Source: Coffea arabica (taxonomy: Eukaryota; Streptophyta; Magnoliopsida; Gentianales; Rubiaceae). Taken from it: DNA of 64,000 bases. The position numbers and the translations under genes were made by a program. Positions 1 to 12,400 of the stretch are shown here, piece after piece; position 1 is the stretch's first letter; each line of letters begins with the position of its first letter. The notes under the pieces are model-generated. The model did not search any database. It saw only the letters and a list, made by a program, of their open reading frames with translations, and was not told the origin of the DNA. The stretch lies in assembly GCF_036785885.1 (NCBI RefSeq), contig NC_092326.1, positions 40,138,287-40,202,286 on the forward strand, read 5' to 3'.

Positions 1-1868
1 AGAGCTTAAATGCTTCTTATCACCATGCCTTTTAGCAGTTAGTTTGAACTGGTATCCAACAGCAGTAGCAGGATCATTTGGGAGATCAACAAATTGCCAT
101 GATATATAGGCAACACCTCGGACAATCTGGCAGTTGTTACACTGAAGGGTGATGGTGGGTCCTGTACTGGTATTCAGGCAAGAAAAGTTGACAAAGCTAG
201 AGAGTGGAGCAACTTTAGAATCAAGGCTTCCTGGATTCCCGGCAACTAATGTCCCAAGCCCACGTAAATTCGAACAGCTCATGCTAGAAATAGTTGTGAT
301 ATTAAATTCCATGTCATTCACAAAAGAGGTTAAATCAGGTGCATTTATTGCTCTAACACTATGCACTTCCACACTTCTCTTAGATATGACATGGTACAGC
401 AAACTGCAGAAGATAATAAACTAACTGTCATTATCAAAGTACAATAACCATTGGAAAAAAAAAAGCAATTATACCATCACTAACAGAAAGAATGCAGTAC
501 GTGGATATAAAATCTTGCAAAAAGAAACTCATTACTACAATGAATAAATAATATCTTTACTCACGCAGCAAACAGACCAATAAAAAGGATCCAACTTGCA
601 ATCGAGAAGGTTCCACCAAGCTCTGTTTTGCGCTTCATAACTACCTTCTGGTCATCCTAAAAAACATCACAATATTCATAAACTCATGTAAGCAGTCAGA
701 TGTAAAATGAAGTTATCTAAATAATATTGAACTTTTGCATGCCCAAATAAGAGAAGTTACATGTTTCAAATAGGAAGCCAAGATAGTCTAAAACAGATGT
801 CCCACATTGGATGCAATAACAGATAAACTCTTTCAAAAAGATGTACTTTATGCGTTAAGCGGCGATGATGAGGTGTTAACCAAGGTGCTTGTTGAAACGG
901 TGTATTTCACTATGAACTAGCGTTTTAATGTTATCCAACTGGATGTTTATCCCAAGCCATTAGGACATTAGCTCTGATAGTTAACGTGGTTCAAGTATAC
1001 ATACGTGTGTGAATGTTGAAGTATCAGACATCTAGCATCAAAATGTTATTCTAGGCACACGCTAATGGCTTCAACTTTCTATGTCCAACATATAGTTAAC
1101 ATAGAAGCGTATACATACGTGTAAATGTTGAAGTATCATAATCTAGCACCAAAACGTAACTCCAGGCAGCCAATAATAGATTCAATTTTGTATGTCCAGC
1201 CACTTGGTTAAGCAAATCACACAATGTCACGTTTGAATTTCACATTTATATCTTGGTTTTGATACTAACTACTCATCTACAAACCTATAATCACATATGC
1301 TTTCTCTTTTTCTTTTTAATTTTTTCCCCCAAAACTTGCAAGGAAATAATTGCACCAAAAACAAGTAATTTTATCGCATATACTTCCAAAAAAGTAATAA
1401 TCCACCAAAAAAACAGCAAATTTGTCGCACATTATGCTTCAATAATTGCAATTTAGCTCTAGCTCTATCTATAGCACAAATCAGCTGAAAGTAAAATCTT
1501 ACAAGCCAGTGGCGGGTGGCAAAGCAGACATCCAAGCGGCTAATCCACCAGCGGATCATGAACCACGGCGAGCGGCCGTCGCCAAGAGGGCCCACAAGGC
1601 GCAAAATCAAGCACAACAACAACCAACTCAGCAGCATCAGAAGCGTAGCCTCAAGAAACACAGCTTGTGATTGAGTGAACTTCTTAATGGAGTCAAAATT
1701 GAAGATGGTCATCGGGAAACCAATAGAGTAATCCACCCCTGACTGCATCTCCACCGGCTCCCACCCCAAGAACAGTTGGCAGCTTCTTCTACTTCCATTG
1801 AAGATATAACCAGGGTTGCAAGCACAAAAACTTGTATTATACCGGAAAGCATTACTTGGGCATTGCAT
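1..1868 (-). CDS. Plant-specific two-helix transmembrane protein (partial, runs off left edge)
   Basis: Three exons were read by frame and splice sites: 1503-1868, 565-656 and 1-403 (minus strand). They join in frame to 287 residues and the frame is still open at the window edge. The start is the ATG at 1868. The N-terminus has a short Cys-rich stretch (C3, C15, C17, C30; CACNPGY motif) that recalls an EGF-like module. A hydrophobic helix lies at about residues 70-91, then a WWISRLDVCFATRHWL-type segment, a second helix at about 139-159, and a Cys-containing beta-rich region (NNCQIVRGVAYISWQF). It resembles an uncharacterised plant transmembrane family I know only as hypothetical proteins, so no function is claimed. 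Donors are GTAAGA and GTGAGT; acceptors are TTTAG and CTGCAG. The 5' end faces the DnaJ-like gene. Confidence 0.8.
980..1210. repeat. Imperfect tandem duplication, about 115-bp period, inside intron 1
   Basis: Two neighbouring copies (980-1094 and 1095 to about 1210) each begin with GTTAAC and share TATACATACGTG, AATGTTGAAGTATCA, ATCTAGCA and TATGTCCA in the same order. They differ at many sites, so the duplication is old. It lies in the first intron of the membrane-protein gene. Confidence 0.6.
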
Positions 1869-3241
1869 TATGTTGCTATTTTCTACTAATTAGTTAACGT
1901 TTTGGTGCAAAAATCCAATCTTGGGATATGTGTTCTGCTTATTGATGCTTATTTGTTCATTAATAACTTGGGTTTGGGAAATTTTAATGGGGCTTTGAAG
2001 TTTCGGTGGAGTTATCAATGAAGTGGAGGAAGGGAAAGAAGGAAAAAGAGAGGAGGAAGAAAAGGATTTCTGGAGAAGTCCAGAAGTAAAGAATGTTTTA
2101 GAACTGGGCACAACAAAAGGCGTGATCTTTATTTTAACTTTTTGAGGGATAAGAACTACGGTTGGGGGCCTTAAGTATGATATGTGGGAATTATCAAGGA
2201 TGGGAAGACAAAAATATATACTGTTGACAGGTAATCAGGCCAAGGAAAGCAAAAAGATGGAAGCAAACTGAACAGAAGCAAAAGCTAAAAGACGAATAGG
2301 AGGAGTAGCATAAGAAAATCACGTGCAGGCCAATGCTAGGCACCGTACATTTGTGAATCTTATTGGGGTATACTGTAGGAATTTGATAAGATAATAGGGA
2401 TCTAAGTGCAATTCTAGCCAGTAATTTTGCTTCTTCGGCACAACCGACACCGGTTCTGTTCTAGAGTTGGTTCCATCTCTCAACTTATTCCTGTCATTTT
2501 ATCTTTCCCTCTCCGCTCCCTTTCTCTTGGCTGCCCTCAAGCTCTGAACTTTGCAAAAGCTCCTGCATTTACATTGGTTAATTTGTTTGCAGAAAAGGGA
2601 TACTTTGTTTAATTGTGGCCAAGCTTTATCAATATTTCTGGGCTAAAATCTAAGCTCTTCTTGGATTATATGAGGTCAGTGAGCTGCTTAAACCTTGACC
2701 CTCTTGGCATTGCTCTTTAATTAATGATTTCAGTTTTTGGTCGATCAATTGGTGGTCTTTTCATTTGCGTTTTCTTTCTATAAAGAGAATTGTGCATTCC
2801 GCTTTTCTCTTTTTCTGGAAAACAAGAATTTGAATACTTTTACAGGAGTGATTTCTTTTAGATAGAATTGAGTTTGAGGGCAAACTCCAATACTGAAAGA
2901 AAGGAACTTTTTACATTAACACTTAGGATAACGTGCTGCCCTGGAGTTCCCTCGTTTCAAATTATCACATTTACGCACCATCTTTCCTAGCACAAATTTT
3001 TTGGATTATGAAGCAGCAAGAACGTAATCAAAGATTGAATGCACTATAAATTGTAGACAGCACAAAGGTTATGCACTTATGTGTTTGTTGTGGAAATCTT
3101 TTTGAGTTAATATGTGGACTGGATAAGCTTGAATCTGCAACTCGTTTTTATTTACAGAATATTCGTACTTTTTTTGCCGTGGGCTTGCAGGTTTGCAGTG
3201 TGGTGTGCTTTTGTTGCAAAAGTTGCCAGCTGCAGTCAACT
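1869..3241. promoter_or_regulatory. Divergent promoter and 5' UTR region
   Basis: The two start codons at 1868 (minus) and 3242 (plus) point away from each other, so both promoters must lie in this 1.37 kb. No unmistakable TATA box decides a start site. A possible 5' UTR intron of the plus gene could run from a GTCAGT donor after 2674 to a TTGCAG acceptor at 3190. That is inference from splice-like signals only. Confidence 0.45.
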
Positions 3242-4032
3242 ATGCCAGGAAAAGGTTTTCTGAAGGCACTGCCCATATTAGCCACATCGGCTGCTGTGAT
3301 CCTTGGTGGAGCATTTACTATCTCTGCTGTTACCTCTTCACTTGTTCGATATGGTATCTCAAAGAAAAAGGTACCGAAAATTTCTAACCTTTTGTAAAGT
3401 TGTTCCTGCCGAGTGAAGTTCTTGTTCGTGTTGATTTTCATGCGGCTATAGCGTTAAATATGATCTTTGGCTTGATTGCTTCTTGTTAGGAATTAGGAAT
3501 TTCAAATATGTGCATCTAAAGAAAATGCTTTCCTGTATGCAAGTAAATCTCTGTTTTTGTCCTGTTTGGGTTCAATTCGTAGGCTTTCCTTTTATTCTTT
3601 CAGGTTTATAAGAAGTAATAGCACTATGAGTTGCTAAAAGACATTAGTATTATCTTGTGATTGTCTATGTTTGACGTCTCAATGATTCATTGTAGTTTAA
3701 GTCTTCAGCCCTATACTGTGTATATGTCGTACTCTTTTACTATTCTTTTTCATTTGCAGGAAAAATATGGAAGGCCTTGTAGGGCATGCAAAGGAAGGGG
3801 TTTTTATCCCTGTAAGCTATGCAAAGCAAGTGGTACCATTCAGTGGTCACCATTGTATGATCCTTTGGTTATAAACCCATGTCTTTGCCCCACTTGCGAT
3901 GGGTTAAAGTGAGTCAGAAAACTAATCATTTTCTTCTCTGTGAGAATGAAATTTTGAGAAGGTTAATTTCTGTTTATTCTTGGTTGTAGGGTGCAACATT
4001 GTCTCAACTGTTTGGGATCTGGCTTTGTATAA
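3242..4032 (+). CDS. Small membrane-anchored DnaJ-type cysteine-rich zinc-finger protein
   Basis: Three exons (3242-3370, 3760-3908, 3990-4032) encode 106 residues ending in TAA. A hydrophobic stretch at about residues 9-37 could be a membrane anchor or targeting segment. Four CxxC motifs follow: CRACKGRG, CKLCKASG, CPTCDG and CLNCLGSG. This matches the central zinc-binding domain of DnaJ/BSD2-type proteins. No J-domain (HPD) is present, so it is a DnaJ-CR-like protein rather than a co-chaperone with Hsp70-stimulating ability. Plant relatives of this size are often chloroplast-associated, but location is inference here. Splice sites are canonical (GTACCG, GTGAGT donors; TTGCAG, TTGTAG acceptors) and the intron phases agree. 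The 14-residue last exon completes the fourth CxxC pair. Confidence 0.85.
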
Positions 4033-6431
4033 CATATGGGGCTAAAAGGTATCAATTTTTTTGTATTGGTTTATCATAATACTAAATCCATGAAGTGTGT
4101 AGATTGTAGAACCTTTTTTTTTTTGTTTTGGTGTGTCAGGACCAACACTCAGGATCTTTTGTTTCTTATGTAGTATTCAGTTAGTCATTCATTTGCCTCT
4201 GCTGGCTATGCTGGAATACGAATAGAGTATGTTTGCAGGTTCAATTTTCAGGAATTCAACTTTAGAGACTATGAGACACTCTTGTTGTGCTTGACATAAA
4301 AGGCTCGATTGCCCATTCAAAGAGGTTTAGCAGAATGGTCTGCACTAAGATATCTAATTGGTTGCTCAAGGACATTAACATAATTGAGAGTGATTATTCA
4401 AGAATACTAGTCACAGACAACAAATTATAGTTTGACCATTGAGTCCTGTATTATAATTCAGTTTTATGGAATTATGAACGCAGCTGGTGCTTCTACATGG
4501 TTACCAATTATGGTGCTTATAAAGTGGACATATGTAGATTAATGATTAACATCCTCTTGATCTTAATTTTGCTCTTTGTAGCAAAGGCGTGATTTTCCTT
4601 CCATTCACACATGAATTAGAGCTGACAAATAATGTCCGTGTTTGTTGTTTTATGAAGTTTGCTGCAGATAAATTACTTAAATGCTGATGAACTTGGGAAT
4701 AGTGGCTTTGGTTCTCATGTTATGGACGTTATTCGTGCCCATATGGAGTTCTTTTCTTATTGGCTTATCAGAAAATCCAGAGTATCAATTAAACATGCAT
4801 CATAAAATGGTCATTCTCAAGTGAAACATAATGGTTATTATCATCTTCTGTTTGTTGTAAACTTAGTAGGTTACAAAGGGGACTAGGATCAGCTCGCAGC
4901 TGAGGCAGAGGCACTTGGAAGTCAATGATGAATTATAGCAGTCTTCTGATTTGTGTCACTTGTTGCTGTGTAACACTTATTTGGGTGAAACAACAATATC
5001 AAGACATTCACAAAGTGGTGAATTGTACAGTGCAAGCATTGTAGTAAAAGGGTTTTTGATGAAGCCTCATGAAGAAGTTCAAGAAAGTCTCTTGTCATCT
5101 ACTTCTAGCCACATACAGCTGCTACTAGGACTTCTGATTTGCTGAATCATCGAGATGTTTAATTGACAGTACTTGAAAAAGTCCGCACCAACAAGAAAAA
5201 TGAAAGAATATGGAAGAGAATTTGTTTCCATTTCGAGGTTCAACTTGTCGAGGCGTTATTTTTTCTTTTTTCCTATTAAGTTGTAGTACACGACATACTT
5301 ATAAATCCAAAACCCATCTCAGTTAAGGTCTATGAATCACTTGTTACACAGAATCTGTTAGTTTCTTGCTAGAGCTGACAAATAAATCCAAAACCTAGCA
5401 GCTTGCCTAACCTCTCCACTAATTGTAATGAAGTTATCGCGCATGCATATACTAGAAGAGAAGAAAGGCAAATCATGAACAAGTCATTGCCGAGTTTGGA
5501 TGCCCAGTAGGATCGAAGAAGAGTTTTCCACTTGCTACCTAATGATAGCTGGCCCTAGTTTCCTAATGAGGCTGGGGCTGTATACATTCATCTTACGTTA
5601 ATCTCTGCAAGAATTTTGTACTTTGTTGATAACAAATAAATATACGTGGTTATAGACTATTTTTGTATCTTTGTCCAGATAAGTAGTCAGATAATCGTTG
5701 TTGAGCTGGTCACTTCCATTTTATAAAGATGGAGGAGGATAGTAGGATGGCTGGTTTCTATTCAAATCACAGTTGCGTAGTGGGGTGACAAAGCCAAGGT
5801 CCTTGCTAGCTGAAACCATATAGGAACCTCTTATCTAATTAAAGCCAAATCCTCAATTACATAGATCCGAAGGCCATGGCCAGTATCTCAAGAATAGCTA
5901 ATAAGCTCCTTGAATCTTTTTCACCAGACGAATCTAAGTCATCCTTCATATTTTACCATCGAGGGGCACTAATAGTTGGGCAGAGTTGCAGTTATACTCA
6001 CGGTTTTGTAGTAGTCATTCGCAGGAATTCTAAATTGTCTAATTTTGTGTAGATAAACATTAAAATGTGAGACAAGGAGAGGGCTAAACTGGGACGAGCC
6101 TGAATTCCTGAAGGGACAAAAGCTGCAATTTTATCAATTTGTCCTATACTATGCATTTTGCCCACTATAAGTATTGTGATTTAGCCAAAAAATAAAAAAT
6201 AAAAAATTTCAAAAGATAAGCAGGAAGCTAAAAATGGCCTGTAAATATCACCCTTTGCTTGATTGGAGAGCATCATTTTGCATGGTGTTACGACAAAACT
6301 TGTACCAAAATTCTTACATCCCACCTAAGGGCAAGATCCATAAGCAGTACAAAAAGAAGGGGACAGTTGAGCTGAATGTATCAAGATCATAACCTACAAA
6401 CTAGATTTCACTTCCAATGGCACGCTGCAAT
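4033..6431. other. Intergenic region between convergent genes
   Basis: This holds the 3' UTR of the DnaJ-like gene and the 3' UTR of the minus-strand OXA2-type gene. A 64-codon frame at 4951-5145 has no recognisable family and no splice support. I see no RNA gene, repeat array or transposon end here. Confidence 0.5.
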
Positions 6432-9400
6432 TCAGGAATCTGTTCTCCTGCTACTTACAAGGTCGCTGACAAAATCGTCCTTGTCATTTTCACATTGTTC
6501 AAGAAATTCTGCATAGCGATCTGGATCATAAGCAGCAGCCCTGCGCAAGTGCTCAGCAGCCTCAGCTTTGCGACCCGCACCAAATAAAGCACTGAAAAGC
6601 CATTGAGACAGTCCCGGTAAGATGGTCTATTTTTCCGGTAATACGAATTACAAAGTGTTTAAATGCCACGTGCATGGAAAAGAAAGCAGGATTATTACCT
6701 AGAGAGTACTAATAATCCATCATAGTAATGAGCTTTGGTCATTGGATCCATTGGCTCTTCAAGAGAAGCTAATCTTTCCAGGTGTGCCATGCCTTCTTCA
6801 TTTCTCCCCTATTAAAAAAAAAGGTTAGTCCACGTAGATGTGATAAAAGAGGGGTTCTTTTTGCATCCAGAATTTGATCTTTGTAATGAGCATTTAAGAT
6901 CATAACGTTTTAAATGCAAGCAATTTGATTTTAAAGATCAAAAAAGTACCATCCTATCAAATTTTGATTGTTCTTTGTGAAGCGACAATATTGAAAAATC
7001 TGTAAAGCTGTGTCAAGGAGTCTAAAAAGCAAATGCAATTTAAGGGCACAATGGATGAGCATGAAAATTTCAAATCACACTTTAGGTTTTATAGTTTTTA
7101 TACATCATGTCCAATTCAGTGTCCCCCAAAATCCACTAAAGTTCAAATGGTAAGGTTAGTCAGACAGAAAAGTTCATTTACAAGACCATGCAATTCCTCT
7201 CATCAAGTTCTGGCCTGAAGGTACACAGAAGAGGAGTTCCTGTTTACCAATTAATTTTCAAACCAGGCATGCAGAGGTCAAATGATACCTGTCGCATAAA
7301 AGCACTACCAGCCCATGTAGATGAAAGTATTAAGAGATCAACATCCTCGACATCTGTGGGATGGCCAGCTACAAGAAGCTGAACAGAAATGAGAGAAAAA
7401 AACTAATTAAGGAAAACATGTCTCAAATGTAATTTCAAACTAACTATAGTTCAACACAGCAATTCACCATAAACATTTTCTACATTCTACTATCATAACT
7501 TAATAGATAAGATCTACATGATTTCACACATTAAGTAGGATTTTCAGTAAAGGCTAAATGGAGATGGACAATTGTAAATCACAAATATTGTACAATTAAA
7601 TCCATAACGTTTGCTGATAATAGATTTTATAACATAAAATTACTATGGGAATTGAACTCAAACTGATAAAATGGGATTGAACATGAGGTAACTCAACCAA
7701 AAAAATCAAGTAATATACCTTAGCAATAGCACACTCCAAGTATTCAATAGCCTCATCCAGGAAGTTTTTTTGCAATAGTGCTTGCCCCAGGAGAAGCAAT
7801 GCTCTTACATACTCAGGATCCTTCTTAAGAGCAAGTCTGTAATTAAAATTTACAGATGCAGCTATGGCACGGAAATTGAAGCCAATCATTTACTACAGAA
7901 AGAAATCATACCTTAAGAGTTGAATTGCCCTGTCCTGATTTCCATTTGCCAAGAATTTCACAGAAAGCTGTTCAAATTGCCAGAAATATTTTGCTGACAA
8001 ATTACAACAGATCTTAATGCAACTTGCATGAGACAGAAGACTTAAATTAGTTCACTTACAAGGACCAGGTCCTTTGGTGATAGATTTTGAACAGAAACTC
8101 CACCATGCACTCCTGGTTGATTTGTTTCCTTAACACCAATTTTTGCTCTCTCATCACTGTCTAATTCTGGCACAGCAGCTTTATCAGGTAGACCTAACTT
8201 CTCGCGAATATCTGTATGGCGGAGGGCTAATTGCTGCAATTGCCCACAGAAAATGCATACAGTTGCAGATTGGTCGATTCTAACTTAAAAGTAAGATATA
8301 AGTAATGGAGATGGTGGTACAGAAAGACAATACGCAAAAAGGTAATATGTAGCATTGGAAATCTCTTTTTCCCAGTATTATATGGTTCATTTGAACAGGA
8401 GACATATATATATATATATATAATCACCGAAGGCAAGTATATTTAAGCAGTAAAGTTCTTATCCACACAACACCTTATGTCAAGACCTTTTCAACTAGTG
8501 AAGTCTACAAGCTGTTAATGTTCAATTTAGCATTTGTTGGAATACTATTGAAGGCGCAATTACCAGATAAACAAGGAACCAAAGAGCAAATCTTATTACT
8601 AATAGCACCTTATGAAAAACTTTTTGAAGCTATAGGGCTCTCTAGAATACAACCATTTCTGGCTGTTAAGGGGGATAGCAACAACTAACCTGAAGGGTGT
8701 TTAACAAAATATTCGTAAACCAAAACACTAAAGATCCCTGCACAATAGAAAAGTAGAAGTGGAAAATTCCATGTCATAGTGCGTACATGTATTCCAACAA
8801 TGGCATTTGAATTAATTGACAACTGTAAAAGCAAAAGATACAGAAGAAGAGAGTTGAATCAGCATAACTGTTGTGTGGCAGTGGATTTCTGAACAAGTCA
8901 ATATTAGCATGTTTTAATATTCTGATATTGCATTTAACACCACAGAAGAAAAAAATTATGAAGGCACCAAACCAAGAGGATTTGATGCTCAAGAATTTGT
9001 GGCAGAACTCAATTAAAACTCAGTATAGATTTAATCATATATTTCAATATATCTACCACAATAAACTTAATAAAGATGTTACATAGCCAAGTTTCACATA
9101 TTACAAGAAAAATGCTTAAACAAATTATTACAAGATCGCATCACTGATACAAAACAAGGAATCCTTATGCATCTTATGGAATTAATACCTTTGTTTCAAG
9201 GATGCCTTTGGCTCCTTATCACACCATGTACCTAAAATGATCAAGCCAAACTTAGGTCCAAAGGACAACTTAAACAACTCGATGGGGCTGTAGATATCAC
9301 CCTCAACTTGGACTACGTCCAACTAAACATGCTACTTGAAAATCAATTGTGTTCGGGTAAAAGACACTCATGTCATTTTGTTTACAAAAATTAATTCAAA

Positions 9401-12400
9401 CTTAATGCATTTTTATGTGCTTGATTGTTGATAACTCAGCATAAGTTTATGTTGAAGAAGGAACAGGAACAAGCCAGAGACTTAATTTCAATGACAAATG
9501 TCACCTCTATTTTCTGTCGTTGAACTCATAAAACTTGACCAACAGCAACTAATTCTACAAACTAAAAACCAGATGGAGCTCGATAAAATGTCAATATCCA
9601 CATCTCATGAAAGCAACTTAGCTTCAAAACAAAAGAAAAACTCTTGCAGCAAAAACCCTTTCTACAATTGGAGTTCACAGCATCATTGAGAACTTCAGCA
9701 TTAAAATCAAGGCCTATGGATTTTCTTCTGCAAGGATCAAGAAGCAGGCATTCCGAACAGAATATCTAAACCTCTTTCAATACTTAGTATCAAAGTTAGT
9801 TTTCAATCAAAGTTAGTTTTCAAACAGAAAAAGAAGATGGCTAATCAGTCAGATTTAAGCTTGACACCCAGTAGACCCAACTAAATACATCGGCAAGGAT
9901 GCGACATCATCATGGTTTATATAAGACAAGTGCACTGAGCTTGCCATGATCAAAGACTTCTGATTAATTAATCAAAATATAAGCCAGCATTCCCTCTTTT
10001 GCAGTAGATGAAGGGATTCTCTGATTGTACATGCTTTATATATTTCCATAGTCACTAAGTGCCAAAATAATAAGTTATGTTACCTGAGGGACATTAAATG
10101 TAATGAACAAGATTGGAATTGATAGAAGTTCCAAGTATGTCTTGTAATACTGCAACAGCATATCAAGAACAAGCATCACCAATTTGTCTCAACGGTCACA
10201 TTAAGAATTAAACACCAGAACCAATATGAGATCTCTAAGTTGACATGTATGTCAAAGAAAAATAGCATCAACCTACTAAAATCAAACTCACCTTGGCTAA
10301 TTTTTCAAAGACATCAGAAACTTTTCCAGTTGATGATTTTTGAAATGCTATCTGGAGAAATGTACAAAAAAATTAAAAATAAAAATAAACAGGTCCAAAA
10401 TATAGATGCAACAGTGGAGAAGGCACCAGAGAATAGAGTAATCACAAGAACGGTGTGACTCTCACTTCCCAGTTTCAACAAGATTCATGTAACATACAGG
10501 CGCCACCAACACAAAGCATTGCACCAGCACACAGGCTTTTTGAACAATTTAGAAACAGTTTAAGGTAAAATTCATTGATCTGCAGGTTAATCTGAATGTA
10601 AAATTTAATTAAGGGGTAAGTGGCTAAGTGCATTTGTAACAGAAAACATAACCATCTTGCAAGCAACACAACTGAATGGCACAATGAAATAACTCACAAA
10701 ATAATTTTAGTAATTGATCAAATCTAATGAAGTAAGACACGCATATATAATCACATATTCCGGGATTTACATAATAATGGTCGATTTTTAACATGTTCCC
10801 TAGCATTGACATTCCAATAGCTATATTACAACAAATCCAACATGAATCAAATTTTAAAATTATAAAACATTTTAAGATAGTAACAGACGAAGAAAGATAT
10901 ATCTCCAAGTCTTTTTCAAGCTAATTTAAGAACCAAGAGACCATCATTTATAGATTAAACTACCCCAGAGGAGATTATGTAGAATACTCAAAGAGCATGT
11001 GTACATTATGTAGTGACGTTTCCATTTAAAAAAGTAGAGAAACTTTGCCAATGAAAGAAACGAGGTAAGGGCAGGGTAGTACCTGAACGTTAGTGTAATG
11101 CAACCCAGCAATCAGTAAAGGAAAGAGAGGGCCAAAAACACCATTAGGGAATTCAGTCAGATTCTGAAACCAGAAAATCCCTCCCTGCATTTTGAAAAAT
11201 GAACTTACTATTGTTAATGTTGACATAATATTCAAAGATGACAGAAGAATCCACATAAAGGAAGTGATAAGATAATTCAATTGCAGTTGGGAAGAAGAAG
11301 ACAAAAGAAGCACTTTTGGACAACAGTACAAGTTATTGCAAATGAAATATCAACAGAAATTTTCAGTCGTTGAATATTCCACTTCATGGACAGTTACTTG
11401 TGACTCTGCGACATGTTCAAGCTATTTAATCATGAAAAATAAGCAACAAAAAATGCATTATAAATTTCCAATGGTGATCAAATTTATATCAAACTTTTGA
11501 GAACAGTGTCCTTTCTATCACAACTAATTATAGATCCTTTTTCAATTGTTTATCACAAAACAATTAGCTGGACTCCGCCATATGCCTATGCAATAGGGTA
11601 AAGCAGATTTTAGGGTCTAAACCAAGGGAAAAATGATAAGATATCTTCAGCATCAATTGACATTGTCCAAAATCAAAGGTATAAAATATAACATAAGAAA
11701 AATGTACACAAAATTATATTTCCAGAAATATAGCAAGAATGCACAATTTTGCAAGTCTTCTCAATTGCAGTTGCATTTTTGTTATTAAAAAATTGACAAT
11801 GGAATAGTATAACAATGCTGTTGCAAAAACTTCCAGAGCAGTGACAGAAGCAAATATTTTAGTCTTATTGTGACAAGAGTTTTTCCATTCAAAATTTAAG
11901 ATTACAAAATCAAATAAGCATCCAGATAATAAGTGACACTGGATGACTTACACAATCAAAACCAGGGTGATGATCCAGGGACATTCTACGGAAAGTTGTA
12001 ATCCATAAAAGAAATAAGGGAACCTGCAATTAATCAAGAGGCAAAACAACCAAAAATCAGACTGAAGCTTCATGATGAGTATGCACCTTGCAAAAACCTT
12101 CAGTTTATATCCAAAAGTGCCAGAATACCAGTACTTTATTTTAGATGTAAACAACAACACTATATAATGAAGCTTGATGGGACTTATTAGCCGGGGCAAA
12201 ATCAAAAGTTTCAACACAAAGGCATACATCAGATGCTAAAAGTACAAACAAAAATCTAACTATCTACAATTGCCCGAGTCCAAAAAACTTTCTTCCCAAA
12301 AGTAGATAATATAAGTAATTTCTAAAGGTGAGAACTCACTTGACCTTAACATTCTCTTTAATTTAAGGAAGATGTATTCTAGTGCAAAAAATTAGTAGAC

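Noticed and set aside
1446-2612. Plus-strand frames near 1446 and 2427
   Set aside because: The first is antisense to exon 1 of the membrane protein; the second lies in the 5' region of the DnaJ-like gene and has no family match.
8401-8422. (TA)n run in an insertase intron
   Set aside because: Too short and common to be informative.
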